This document shows positions 43,019 through 51,291 of a DNA stretch of 61,144 nucleotides, one piece after another. This DNA comes from Streptomyces sp. Root1304 (lineage in GTDB: Bacteria; Actinomycetota; Actinomycetes; Streptomycetales; Streptomycetaceae): the NCBI RefSeq assembly GCF_001426405.1, contig NZ_LMEP01000001.1, forward strand, positions 936,896-998,039, given 5' to 3'. Numbering within the stretch: the stretch's first letter is position 1; each line of letters opens with the position of its first letter. The notes under the pieces were generated by a model. It was given only the letters and a program-made list of their open reading frames with translations. It did not search any database and had not been told where the DNA came from. The position numbers and the translations under genes were made by a program.

Positions 43019-43038
43019 ACCGTCAAGTTACTGACGGT
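43019..43038 (+). promoter_or_regulatory. Inverted repeat in the leader of the NlpC/P60 gene
   Basis: ACCGTCA-AGTTAC-TGACGGT, 7 bp arms, ends 31 bp before the GTG start. Upstream, TTGCTT/TTGCGG and CACTAT at about 42981-43008 look like promoter elements. The repeat could be an operator or a 5' mRNA hairpin. I looked for a ydaO (c-di-AMP) riboswitch here and did not see one. Confidence 0.4.
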
Positions 43039-43069
43039 AAATCAGATCTGGTCACTCGAGGGGGAGCTC

Positions 43070-44119
43070 GTGAACCGACGCCGCCACGCCACCGCCGCGA
43101 TCACCGTGATCTGCGCCCTGACCGTGCTGGCCTCTCCCGCACTGACCCTCCAGGCCTCCGCCGCACCCCTGCCGCCTCCCCCTCCGAAGAGGAGCCTGGA
43201 GGAGGTGCGCAAGGAGATCGAGGTCCTGTACCGGCAGGCCGCCGTCGCCACCGACGCGTACAACCTCGCGGAGGAGAAGACCAAGGAGCAGTCCGCGGAG
43301 ATCGTCCGGGTCGCCCGGATGATCGTCGAGAGCCGCGAGAAGATCGAGGACCTCCAGGCCAGGGCCGGCGCCGCCGCCCGGGCCCAGTACCGCAACGGCG
43401 GGCTCCCCGACGGCGCGCAGCTCGTCCTCACCGACGACCCGCAGCTCTTCCTCGACACCGCGGGACGGCTCAAGGCCGGGGCGAAGGCCACCACGGACCT
43501 GCTCGGCGAAATGAACCGCACCCAGGCCCAGTTGGACGTGTACGCCAAGGACGCGGGCGTCAACTGGACCAAGCTGGAGGCCGCCCGCGTCCGGCAGGCC
43601 CAGGCCAAGAAGCAGATCAACGACAGGATCGACGCGGCGAAGAAGCTGGAGTCCACGCTCGCCGCCGAGGAGCGCGAGCGGCTGCGCCGCCTCGAGGAGC
43701 AGGCGCAGTACCGGGCCCAGACGACCTGGCTCGGCACGGGTGTCCTCGCCGGTCTGAAGGCCGACACGACGCCGGAGGCGAAGAAGGCGATCGAGTTCGC
43801 CACGGCCCAGATCGGCAAGCCGTACGGGTGGGGGGACGAGGGCCCGAGCTCGTTCGACTGCTCGGGACTGACCCAGAGCGCCTGGGGCGTGGCCGGCCGG
43901 CCGATCCCCCGCACCTCGCAGGAGCAGTGGCGCCTGCTGCCGCACGTGGAGATCAAGGACATGCGGCCGGGCGACCTGATCGTCTACTTCAAGGACGCGA
44001 GCCACATCGGGATGTACGTCGGCAACGGCGCGATCGTGCACGCCCCGCGCCCGGGGCGGAACGTGACGATCGCGGGCGCGGGCTCGATGGAGATCCTGGG
44101 GGTCGTCCGTCCGATGTGA
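43070..44119 (+). CDS. Secreted NlpC/P60 (C40) peptidoglycan endopeptidase
   Basis: 349 residues, GTG 43070 with GAGGGGGAG upstream. Signal peptide NRRRHATAAITVICALTVLA...SAAP. Residues 40-215 are a coiled coil (EEVRKEIEVLYRQAAVATDA, ERERLRRLEEQ). The C-terminal NlpC/P60 domain has AIEFATAQIGKPYGWG, the catalytic Cys in FDCSGLTQSAWG, RTSQEQW, RPGDLIVYF, His in ASHIGMYVGNG and IVHAPRPG. It cleaves peptidoglycan stem peptides outside the cell, like RipA/Rpf-associated hydrolases. Confidence 0.93.
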   Translation: MNRRRHATAAITVICALTVLASPALTLQASAAPLPPPPPKRSLEEVRKEIEVLYRQAAVATDAYNLAEEKTKEQSAEIVRVARMIVESREKIEDLQARAGAAARAQYRNGGLPDGAQLVLTDDPQLFLDTAGRLKAGAKATTDLLGEMNRTQAQLDVYAKDAGVNWTKLEAARVRQAQAKKQINDRIDAAKKLESTLAAEERERLRRLEEQAQYRAQTTWLGTGVLAGLKADTTPEAKKAIEFATAQIGKPYGWGDEGPSSFDCSGLTQSAWGVAGRPIPRTSQEQWRLLPHVEIKDMRPGDLIVYFKDASHIGMYVGNGAIVHAPRPGRNVTIAGAGSMEILGVVRPM

Positions 44120-44497
44120 CGGGCGGGGGCGCCTGTCGCCGTACGGGCGGCTCGGGGTCGTTCCTCGTTACGGGTGGCTCGGGGGTCGTTACGGGCGGCT
44201 CGGGGTCGTCACTCGTTACGGGTGGCTCGGGGGTCGCTACGGGCCGCCGAGGCCGGGTGGTGTGACAAGCGCCCGGCCCGTACCCGCCCGGCGTGACGTT
44301 TCTCATTGCCTTCCGGGGGCCCTGCGGCCGCGTGACGGCAAGTACCTCCCCTTCCGCGGCATATGCCAAGCCCGGCGCGGGCGCCGGTCGGCCGATCACC
44401 ATTCCGCTGCGCACCGCCCTACCGCTAGGGTCCGGGACGGGCGGGGCGCCACCCGGCGCCCCGCGCACCTCGGGGGGAGGGAAGGAAACCCGGACCG
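44120..44497. repeat. 378 bp gap with a 47/48 bp tandem duplication
   Basis: 44141-44187 and 44188-44235 are two near-identical copies, each made of two internal half repeats of about 24 bp (GTTACGGGTGGCTCGGGGGT); a partial third follows to about 44252. The remainder (44260-44497) holds the promoter of the phosphatase gene; no RNA motif recognised. No gene supported here. Confidence 0.8.
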
Positions 44498-45817
44498 ATG
44501 CCCGTATCCGTACCGCGTCAGAGAAACGTCTCTGCCGTTGCGGGACCCGGCGACATCACCGTTACGGACGCCACCGCCATGGACGCCACCGCTATGACAG
44601 GCACAGTCACCGGCACCGACCGCACCGATCTCACCCTCCTGGTCGTCGAGGACGACCCCGCGGGTGCCCTCGCCGTACCCGAACTGCTCGACGCGGCCGA
44701 CGCCGCCGGCACCCGGGTCCGGATCCGGACCGCGCGCAACCTCACCGAGGCCGAGCGGCTCCTCACCGACGACGTCCACTGCGTGCTCGTCGACCTCTCC
44801 CTGCCCGGCCCCCGCGCCGCCGCCGGCGACGACCCGCTCGCCCCGCTGCGGCACATCCTGCGCCTCGCCCCGCGCCACGCCGTGCTCGCGCTCGCGGCCT
44901 CCGCGGACGCGGAGCTGGCGGCCGAGGCGGTACGCGTCGGGGCCCAGGACCACCTCTTCCGCGAGGAGCTCGACGGGCGGCTGCTCAGCCGGGCCATCCG
45001 CTACGCCGTCGAGCGCAAGCGGGCCGACGCCGTCCAGGTGAAGCTGGCCGAGTCGCGGCTCCGGGCGCAGGAGAACGCCCGTCTGGAGCGCGGACTGCTC
45101 CCGACACCCCTCCTGGAGGGCTCCGACCTGCGCTTCGCCGCCCGCTACCGGCCGGGACGCTCCCGCGCCCTGCTCGGCGGCGACTTCTACGACACCGTGC
45201 GCACCCCCGACGGCACCGTCCACGCCATGATCGGCGACGTCTGCGGGCACGGCCCCGACGAGGCCGCGCTCGGGGTCGAGCTGCGGATCGCCTGGCGGGC
45301 GCTGACCTTCGCCGGACTGTGCGGGGACGAGCTGCTCTCGACGATGCAGCAGGTCCTGGAGCACGAGCGGGAGAGCGACGAGATCTTCGCGACGCTCTGC
45401 ACCGTCGACATCGCACCCGACGGACGCCGCGCGGGCCTGTGCCTGGCCGGCCACCCGTCCCCGCTGATCGCCCGGCAGGGGCGGGCCGCCCGGCTGCTTC
45501 CGTACGAGGACGGCGGCCCGGCCCTCGGACTGCTGCCGCGCGCCCGCTGGCCGCGCCGGCAGGTGGAGCTGGGCGGGGCGTGGAGCCTGCTCATGTACAC
45601 GGACGGACTGATCGAGGGCCGCTCGGCGGGCCCGGGCTCGCCGCGGCTCGGCCAGGACGGGATGGTCGAGATGATCAACCGGCAGCTGGCGGAGGGCCTG
45701 CGGGGCGAGGAACTGCTGGAGGCGGCGGTGACGGAGGTCCGGTCGCTGAACGGCGGCGAGCTGACGGACGACGTCGCGGTCCTGGCCCTGGAAAGGGACA
45801 GGACCCGGGGGCGGTGA
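44498..45817 (+). CDS. Receiver-PP2C (SpoIIE/RsbU-type) serine phosphatase
   Basis: 439 residues. After a Thr/Ala-rich start, residues about 45-160 are a response-regulator receiver (LTLLVVEDDPAG; VHCVLVDLSLPG; the Lys position reads FREEL, so atypical). Residues 165-200 form a linker helix (RYAVERKRADAVQVKLAESR). The PP2C domain (200-435) has LLGGDFYDTVR, IGDVCGHGPDEAALGVELR, LCLAGHPSPLI, LLMYTDGLIEGR and LTDDVAVLALER. It should dephosphorylate anti-anti-sigma factors. RBS GGAAGGAAA. Missing Lys in the receiver suggests altered activation. Confidence 0.9.
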   Translation: MPVSVPRQRNVSAVAGPGDITVTDATAMDATAMTGTVTGTDRTDLTLLVVEDDPAGALAVPELLDAADAAGTRVRIRTARNLTEAERLLTDDVHCVLVDLSLPGPRAAAGDDPLAPLRHILRLAPRHAVLALAASADAELAAEAVRVGAQDHLFREELDGRLLSRAIRYAVERKRADAVQVKLAESRLRAQENARLERGLLPTPLLEGSDLRFAARYRPGRSRALLGGDFYDTVRTPDGTVHAMIGDVCGHGPDEAALGVELRIAWRALTFAGLCGDELLSTMQQVLEHERESDEIFATLCTVDIAPDGRRAGLCLAGHPSPLIARQGRAARLLPYEDGGPALGLLPRARWPRRQVELGGAWSLLMYTDGLIEGRSAGPGSPRLGQDGMVEMINRQLAEGLRGEELLEAAVTEVRSLNGGELTDDVAVLALERDRTRGR

Positions 45818-45840
45818 GCCCTCGGGTCCTGTCCTATCTG

Positions 45841-45960
45841 CACGGTTACTGCTAGCGGCCGCCGTCGTAGGGGCCGTACACACGGTTGCTGCTAGCGGCC
45901 GCCGTCGTAGGGGCCGTACACACGGTTGCTGCTAGCGGCCGCCGTTGTAGGGGCCGTACG
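45841..45960. repeat. Three exact-length 40 bp tandem copies of a gene's 3' end
   Basis: Copies at 45841-45880, 45881-45920 and 45921-45960 differ at only a few bases; each begins CACGGTTGCTGCTAGCGGCC. The last copy covers the final codons and stop of the minus-strand DUF2516 gene, so each copy carries the C-terminal codons for GPYxGGR and a TAG stop. Unit length 40 is not a multiple of three. The two extra copies lie past the real stop. Confidence 0.92.
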
Positions 45961-46285
45961 GACCGTCACTGCTGGAGCCGCCGCCCCGGCGGCCGCCACG
46001 GCCGCCGCCCGAGACCTGCGCGAGCGCGGGCCGGACGTCCACCATGAAGACGATGGCGGCGATCAGACCGGCGATCTGCAGGAACAGCAGCGACGGCAGG
46101 AACGGCAGGTTCATGACGAGGTTGATGCCCAGGAGGATCAGCCAGAACTTCTTCGTCTGCTTCCCGGCGGCGCGGTAGGCGTCCTCGCGTGCCATGGCGG
46201 CGAAGACGAGCGCGGCGATGGCGAAGCCGATGAAGACCAGGAAGAGCACCAGGGAGAGGAGGGAGTCGAATCCCGCGCGCAACAT
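45932..46285 (-). CDS. DUF2516 family membrane protein
   Basis: 117 residues from ATG 46285 (GTG 46294 would add three). Helices: FDSLLSLVLFLVFIGFAIAALVFAAM and FWLILLGINLVMNLPFLPSLLFLQIAGLIAAIVFMV. Between them the conserved AREDAYRAAGKQTKKFW loop defines DUF2516. A Gly/Arg-rich tail (SGGGRGGRRGGGSSSDGPYG) ends in the repeated GPYNGGR. Function unknown. Downstream of the HBHA-like and XRE genes on the same strand, as often in streptomycetes. Confidence 0.88.
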   Translation of the reverse strand: MLRAGFDSLLSLVLFLVFIGFAIAALVFAAMAREDAYRAAGKQTKKFWLILLGINLVMNLPFLPSLLFLQIAGLIAAIVFMVDVRPALAQVSGGGRGGRRGGGSSSDGPYGPYNGGR

Positions 46286-46374
46286 GCTGAGCACCGCCTA
46301 GTGAAGAGGGGAAGAGCGCCTCGCGGCCAAGGTACCCGGTACAACGCACCAGGTACCCGTCATGGTGCCCGGAC

Positions 46375-46962
46375 CTACTCCTTCTCGGCGGTGACGCTCG
46401 CCTTCTTGGCGGGGGCCTTGCGCGCGGTGGCCTTCTTGGCGGGCGCCTTCTTGGCCTCGGGCTCGTCCGCGGCCGGCTCCTCGGCGGCGACCGGCTTCTC
46501 GGCGGACGCGGGCTCGGCCTTCGACTCCTCCGGCTCGACGACGACCGCGATCTCGACGATCTCGTCGGCGGCCTCGCCGCGCCAGGCCTTGACGGCCTCC
46601 TCGCCGTGGGCGGCGACCTCCTCGTACTTCTCGCGCGCCTTGACCGCGTACTCGGCGGCGACGCCGACCCCGCGCAGGGCGAAGTCCTGGGCGGTCTCAC
46701 CGAGCTTCTTGAGGTCCGTGTCGAAACCGCCGACGACATCGGCGAACTTCGACTGGACGGTGGCCTGGGCCTCCTTGGCCTGCGCGGTCACCTTCTCCTG
46801 CACGGCCTTCGGGTCGGCGTTCCGGACGGCCTCGATCCGGGCGGGCGCCTCGGCGGCGATCTGCTCGATCAGGCCGGGAACCTTCTTGGCCTGCTGGGCG
46901 ACGAGGTCGGCGGTGCCGGCGGCGAAGTAGAGAGGGGTACGCAGTTCGTCGATGATGGCCAT
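46375..46962 (-). CDS. Heparin-binding haemagglutinin-like (HBHA) protein
   Basis: 195 residues from ATG 46962 with GGGAGGA upstream. The first 130 residues are one long amphipathic helix (AIIDELRTPLYFAAGTADLV, ALRGVGVAAEYAVKAREKYE), with no signal peptide. The C-terminal part is a Glu/Ala/Pro stretch followed by Lys/Ala/Pro repeats (KKAPAKKATARKAPAKK), the HBHA arrangement. Mycobacterial HBHA is a surface adhesin linked to lipid bodies; in streptomycetes such proteins are uncharacterised. It lies 67 bp past the XRE gene, probably co-transcribed. Confidence 0.85.
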   Translation of the reverse strand: MAIIDELRTPLYFAAGTADLVAQQAKKVPGLIEQIAAEAPARIEAVRNADPKAVQEKVTAQAKEAQATVQSKFADVVGGFDTDLKKLGETAQDFALRGVGVAAEYAVKAREKYEEVAAHGEEAVKAWRGEAADEIVEIAVVVEPEESKAEPASAEKPVAAEEPAADEPEAKKAPAKKATARKAPAKKASVTAEKE

Positions 46963-47029
46963 GCTGGTGGTCCTCCCGGTTTTGGTGACGTACGAGCGAG
47001 GGCTGAGGGGCGGGTCCGAGGGCCGTGCC

Positions 47030-47533
47030 TCAGGGCCGGCTCTTGGGCGAGGGGGCATCGGGCGCGGCGGTGTCGGCGTCCGCGTCGGCGTGGGCGGCTT
47101 CCGCTTCAGCGGCTGCTTCTGCTGCCGCTTCCGCTTCTGCGGCTGCTTCCGCTGCCGCCGCTGCGGCGACCGCCGCCTCGGCGGCGTTCTCCTTGCGGAA
47201 GGAGTCGTAGATCTGGAGCAGCACCTGCTTCTGCCGCTCGTTGATCGAGGGGTCGGCCAGGATGACGGCGCGCGTCTCCAGCTCGTCCCGCTCCTTCTCT
47301 TCGAGGATTCCGGCCCGTACGTAGAGCGTCTCGGCGGAGATCCGCAGCGCCTTGGCGACCTGCTGCAGCACCTCGGCGCTGGGCTTCCGCAGCCCGCGCT
47401 CGATCTGGCTCAGATACGGATTCGACACCCCGGCGGCGTCGGCGAGCTGCCGCAGCGACAGCTGCGCGGTCCGCCGCTGCTCGCGGAGGTACTCACCGAG
47501 ATTGCCGAGATTGCCGACGTTGAGCGATGCCAT
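47030..47533 (-). CDS. XRE-family transcriptional regulator with an Ala/Glu helical tail
   Basis: 167 residues. The helix-turn-helix (about 12-66) is GEYLREQRRTAQLSLRQLAD, AAGVSNPYLSQIERGLRKPS. Then a linker helix (ILEEKERDELETRAVILADP, RQKQVLLQIYDSFRKE). Residues 115-155 are almost only Ala, Glu and Asp (EAAAEAEAAAEAAAEAEAA). The perfect palindrome 30 bp upstream of its start is a good self-operator. Likely regulates the downstream HBHA-like and DUF2516 genes. Confidence 0.9.
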   Translation of the reverse strand: MASLNVGNLGNLGEYLREQRRTAQLSLRQLADAAGVSNPYLSQIERGLRKPSAEVLQQVAKALRISAETLYVRAGILEEKERDELETRAVILADPSINERQKQVLLQIYDSFRKENAAEAAVAAAAAAEAAAEAEAAAEAAAEAEAAHADADADTAAPDAPSPKSRP

Positions 47534-47562
47534 GCCCCGACCATGCCAGCCTTTGCTAACTA

Positions 47563-47582
47563 TTGCAAGCAGCTGCTTGCAA
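47563..47582. promoter_or_regulatory. 20 bp perfect palindrome upstream of the XRE gene
   Basis: TTGCAAGCAGCTGCTTGCAA, in the 105 bp divergent region between the XRE regulator (minus) and the SMI1 gene (plus). TTGC occurs twice more just beside it (about 47553). Strong candidate operator for the XRE protein. Confidence 0.65.
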
Positions 47583-47638
47583 GAGTCGCTCTATCGCCTC
47601 GCGGGCCGGTGTCAGTGGTGCCCCGTACGGTTCCGGTC

Positions 47639-48325
47639 ATGATCGACCAGTGGGCAGGGGTACGGGAACGCGTCGCGGCGTTGGGCGCGCTGCCCGCGAG
47701 CAGTCAGGTCTTCGGGGGCTTCGGGCACCGGTGGGCCCTGGAAGAGCCGCTCACCGAGGAGGAGCTCGCCACACTTGAGGACCAGATAGGCGTGCGGCTG
47801 CCGGAGGAGTACCGGACCTTCCTCCGCCATGTCGCCGCGGGGGGCGCGGGACCGGCCTACGGCCTCTTTCCCGTGCGGCGCGCGCAGGACCGGTGGCGCT
47901 GGGAAGGCGACGGCGCCGACCTGGCGGACCTCTCCCTGCTCGCGGAGCCGTTCCCCGCGCGGGGGCCGGACCCCGCGCGTCTCGACGAACTCCGCGCCCG
48001 GAGCCCCGAGGAGGAGGACTTCGCGGAGAGCGATGACTTCGACGACGCCCTCGAAGCATGGGACGAGGAGTGGTACGCCCTCGCGTACGCCCCGGAACTC
48101 ACCGCCGGTGCCGTCGTGGTCTGCCATCTGGGCTGTGCGCAGCGGGAGTGGCTGGTCCTCAGCGGCATCCACCGGGGCACGATCTGGTCCGACGGCCGGG
48201 CGGACGAGGGCGACGTGACGCCGCTCCTCGACGGTGACGGGAAGCCGGTGACGTTCGGCCGCTGGTACACCGGCTGGCTGGAGGAGGCCGAGCGGCTCGT
48301 CCTGCCGTCCACGACGGAAGCCTGA
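47639..48325 (+). CDS. SMI1/KNR4 family protein
   Basis: 228 residues. The SMI1/KNR4 signature appears as LTEEELATLEDQIGVRLPEEYRTFLRHVAAGGAGPAYGLFPV, and again near the C-terminus VCHLGCAQREWLVLSG...GTIWSD. Bacterial members are often immunity proteins of toxin systems, but many are stand-alone. No signal peptide. The next gene in the same direction is a HEAT-repeat protein, 62 bp away, and no toxin gene is seen. Confidence 0.88.
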   Translation: MIDQWAGVRERVAALGALPASSQVFGGFGHRWALEEPLTEEELATLEDQIGVRLPEEYRTFLRHVAAGGAGPAYGLFPVRRAQDRWRWEGDGADLADLSLLAEPFPARGPDPARLDELRARSPEEEDFAESDDFDDALEAWDEEWYALAYAPELTAGAVVVCHLGCAQREWLVLSGIHRGTIWSDGRADEGDVTPLLDGDGKPVTFGRWYTGWLEEAERLVLPSTTEA

Positions 48326-48387
48326 GCCCCGCCGCCGGACCTCCGGCGAGCGGTACGGGTACGCGACCGGGCGATAGGGTCGCGCGC

Positions 48388-50685
48388 ATGTGGGTGGGAC
48401 TGGGACTGGACGCGGTCGACTGGGCCGGGCTGGAGCACAACTACGGGTCCGCCGAGGACATACCCGACCTGCTCAGGCGGTGCGGCGGGCGGGACGTGAG
48501 TGACGGGCGTGGCGCGGGTGGCGCGGGCGTCGCCAGTGACGGGCCGGGCGCGCGTGACGCGGGTGACGCGGGTGACGCGGGCCTCGTCGACGGCGGCGGG
48601 CCGGGCGATCCGCATACGCCCGACCGTACGACCGCCCCCGACGATGCCGACGACGCCGACGACGCCGCGTCCGATCTGCTCAACCTGCTCTTCCACCAGG
48701 GCGGCTGGATCTGTTCCGCCGCCTCCGCCGCGCTGCCCTTCCTCATGCGCCTGGCCACCGCCCCGCGGGTGCCGACCCGCTGCGCGATGCTGGAGCTGGT
48801 CGCGATGCTGGCGGCGGAGGCCCGTCGCGTCGAGGACCGGTTCCTCGACCCCGGCTGGGTACCCGCGTGGGAACGCGCCCTCCCCGAGGTGCTCGGCCTC
48901 CTCGACGACCCCGAGCCCCGCATCCGGCGGGCCGCCGCCGACGTGCTCGGCGTCTGCGCCGACCCCGGCGCCTCGGTTCTCCCCGGACTCCTGCGGTGCT
49001 GGAAGACCGAGGACGATCCGGGGACCCGCCTCGAACTGGCCCTCTCCCTGGGCCTGGCCGCCCGCCGCGCGCCCGTCGGCGAACACGGCACCGAGGTCCA
49101 CGCGCTGCTCCACGGCCTGCTCGACTCCCCGGAACCCCAGCTCCGTCTGGCGGCGGTGCACGCGCTCGCCCCGAACGAGCCGGGCCTGCCCGCCCGCGAG
49201 CTCGGTCTCGTCCTCGAAGCGCTCCGCGACCCCACCGTCGAGATGTGGAGGCACACCAGCTCGGTGTGCACCGGCGTCCTGGGCATCCACCAGTGGACCG
49301 CAGGGCTGATGACCGGCCCCGATCCCGCGTTCACGCTCGGACTGCTGGCCGACCACCACGACCCCGAACAGCGCGTCGGCGCCCTGGCCCAGGCGGGCTC
49401 GCTGCTGTCCCGGTGGCACTCACCGACCGCCGCCGTGCTGCCCCGTCTCGCCGCGCGACTGGACGATCCCTCCGTCGAAGCCCGCTTCCGGGCGACCGAA
49501 CTGCTCGCCTGCCTCGGCCCGGCCGCCGCCGCCCACGCCGACGAGGTCGCCGCTCTCCTCTCCGACACCGCCGCCCGCGCCACGCGCGTACGGCAGACCG
49601 TCGGCGGGGCCGCCCTGTGGGCCCTGGCCCGGATGAACGACCCCCGCTGCGTCCCCGGCGCGATCGAGTTGATCAACGGCGCGCGCCCCGGCTTCGCGTC
49701 GGCGTCCGCCCACTACCCCGCCGACCGCCTCCACATCGCCGTCCTCCCCGCGCTCGACGAGCTGCTGGGCCGGCTCCCCGACCACGCCGAGCTGCTGCTC
49801 CCTTCGATCTGCGAGCGGCTCGACGCCGCCACCGACGAGCGGGTACTCAGCCGGCTCTGCACGGCACTCGCGGAGTGGGGGCCCGCGGCGAGGCCGGCGA
49901 TCCCACGGCTGCTCGCCCTGCTGGAGGCGGAGGACGACCGGGTCTGGACACCGGCGGCGAAGGCGCTGGCGGAGATCGGGCCCCCGGACGGCTCGATCCC
50001 GGACCGCTCGACCCCGAACGGCTCGGCACCGGACGGCTCGCCCCTGGACCGCTCGACCCCGAACGGTTCGACCCCGGACCACTCGACCCCGAACGGCTCG
50101 GCGCCCGACGGCTCGACCCCGGCCCCCTCCGCGGAGACCGCCCCCGCAGCCGCCCGCGCACGCGACCTGCTCCTCTCCCGGGCCCTCACCACCGGACCGC
50201 ACGCGGAACTCGCGGCCTGGGCGTACTGGAGGCTCGGCGGCGAACCCGGGCCCGCCCTGGACGTACTCGGCCGCGGCATCGACGCGGACCGCTTCTGCCA
50301 TCCCGCCCTGCGCAGGCTCGCCGACCTCGGCCCCCACGCCGCCCCCCTCGCGGACCGGCTCAGGACCATGACCGCCGCCACCGAGCCCTGGACGCGCACC
50401 GAGGCCGCGTACGCCCTGTGGGCCGCGACCGGTGACACGGACACCACCGTCCCCGCCCTCATGGCCTCCGTCCAGGACCTCGCCACCGGCACCCACCTCC
50501 CCGTCATGCTCCCGGCCGTACGCCACCTCGCCCGCATCGGCCGCGCCGCCCGGCCCGCCGCCGACCTGTTGCGCGGGGTACCCGCCCGTGACCAGCGGTT
50601 CCGCAGCGGCGGCGGCTGGCGCGGCTTCACCGACGACGAGAACATCCGCGCCGCCGTCGGGGAGCTGCTCACCGCCTGCGACTGA
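48388..50685 (+). CDS. HEAT-repeat protein (765 aa)
   Basis: Residues 95-510 and 590-760 contain HEAT-like helical pairs (LPEVLGLLDDPEPRIRRAAADVLG, LLDSPEPQLRLAAVHALA, LARLDDPSVEARFRATELLA shortened forms). Low-complexity inserts interrupt it: residues about 35-90 (GVASDGPGARDAGDAGDAG) and 530-580, a run of GSxPDRSTPNGS units encoded at about 49980-50130. Scaffolding or protein-binding role inferred; no enzymatic domain. Follows the SMI1 gene closely and may share its transcript. Confidence 0.82.
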   Translation: MWVGLGLDAVDWAGLEHNYGSAEDIPDLLRRCGGRDVSDGRGAGGAGVASDGPGARDAGDAGDAGLVDGGGPGDPHTPDRTTAPDDADDADDAASDLLNLLFHQGGWICSAASAALPFLMRLATAPRVPTRCAMLELVAMLAAEARRVEDRFLDPGWVPAWERALPEVLGLLDDPEPRIRRAAADVLGVCADPGASVLPGLLRCWKTEDDPGTRLELALSLGLAARRAPVGEHGTEVHALLHGLLDSPEPQLRLAAVHALAPNEPGLPARELGLVLEALRDPTVEMWRHTSSVCTGVLGIHQWTAGLMTGPDPAFTLGLLADHHDPEQRVGALAQAGSLLSRWHSPTAAVLPRLAARLDDPSVEARFRATELLACLGPAAAAHADEVAALLSDTAARATRVRQTVGGAALWALARMNDPRCVPGAIELINGARPGFASASAHYPADRLHIAVLPALDELLGRLPDHAELLLPSICERLDAATDERVLSRLCTALAEWGPAARPAIPRLLALLEAEDDRVWTPAAKALAEIGPPDGSIPDRSTPNGSAPDGSPLDRSTPNGSTPDHSTPNGSAPDGSTPAPSAETAPAAARARDLLLSRALTTGPHAELAAWAYWRLGGEPGPALDVLGRGIDADRFCHPALRRLADLGPHAAPLADRLRTMTAATEPWTRTEAAYALWAATGDTDTTVPALMASVQDLATGTHLPVMLPAVRHLARIGRAARPAADLLRGVPARDQRFRSGGGWRGFTDDENIRAAVGELLTACD

Positions 50686-50808
50686 CGTACGTACGCCGGG
50701 GCGTGCGCGGAGGGGCCCCGTGCCCCCCGCGCCGCCCCTCCCCCGCACGGCACCCATCGGTCAGGATCGAAGAAGCGGGATCCGTCGTCGCGCCGTAGCT
50801 TCGATCGC

Positions 50809-51228
50809 ATGGACATCAAGCTCTCGCAGTGCTTCATCGCCGTCGACGACCACGACAAGGCCCTCGGCTTCTACCGCGACGCCCTCGGTCTCGAAATCCG
50901 CAACGACGTCGGTTTCGAGGGGATGCGCTGGGTGACCCTCGGGTCGCCCGCACAGCCCGACGTCGCGATCGTCCTCGAACCGCCGCTCGCCGACCCCGGC
51001 GCCTCCCCCGCCGACCGCCAGGCCGTGGCCGAGCTGCTCGCCAAGGGCATGCTGCGCGGGGTGATCTTCTCCACCGAGGACGTCGACGCCACCTTCGAGC
51101 AGGTCCGCGCGGCCGGCGGCGAGGTCCTCCAGGAACCGGTCGACCAGCCGTACGGCGTCCGCGACTGCGCCTTCCGCGACCCCGCCGGCAACATGATCCG
51201 GTTCGCCCGGCCCCGTACCGCCTCGTAA
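50809..51228 (+). CDS. VOC superfamily (glyoxalase/bleomycin-resistance-like) protein
   Basis: 139 residues. MDIKLSQCFIAVDDHDKALGFYRDALGLEI is a classic VOC beta-alpha-beta-beta-beta opening; the second half has GVIFSTEDVDATFEQVRAAG and CAFRDPAGNMIRFARP. Metal ligands are not evident by eye. Members range from dioxygenases to drug-binding proteins; this subclass is uncharacterised. 123 bp after the HEAT gene. Confidence 0.88.
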   Translation: MDIKLSQCFIAVDDHDKALGFYRDALGLEIRNDVGFEGMRWVTLGSPAQPDVAIVLEPPLADPGASPADRQAVAELLAKGMLRGVIFSTEDVDATFEQVRAAGGEVLQEPVDQPYGVRDCAFRDPAGNMIRFARPRTAS

Positions 51229-51291
51229 CCCACCTGCCCGGCGGCCCTCCCTCGTGCCAGCATGTGATCCGGTCCAACAGGGAGGGTCCGC

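Noticed and set aside
42841..43069. ydaO-type (c-di-AMP) riboswitch before the NlpC/P60 gene
   Set aside because: Expected conserved core elements are not visible; only a short inverted repeat is present.
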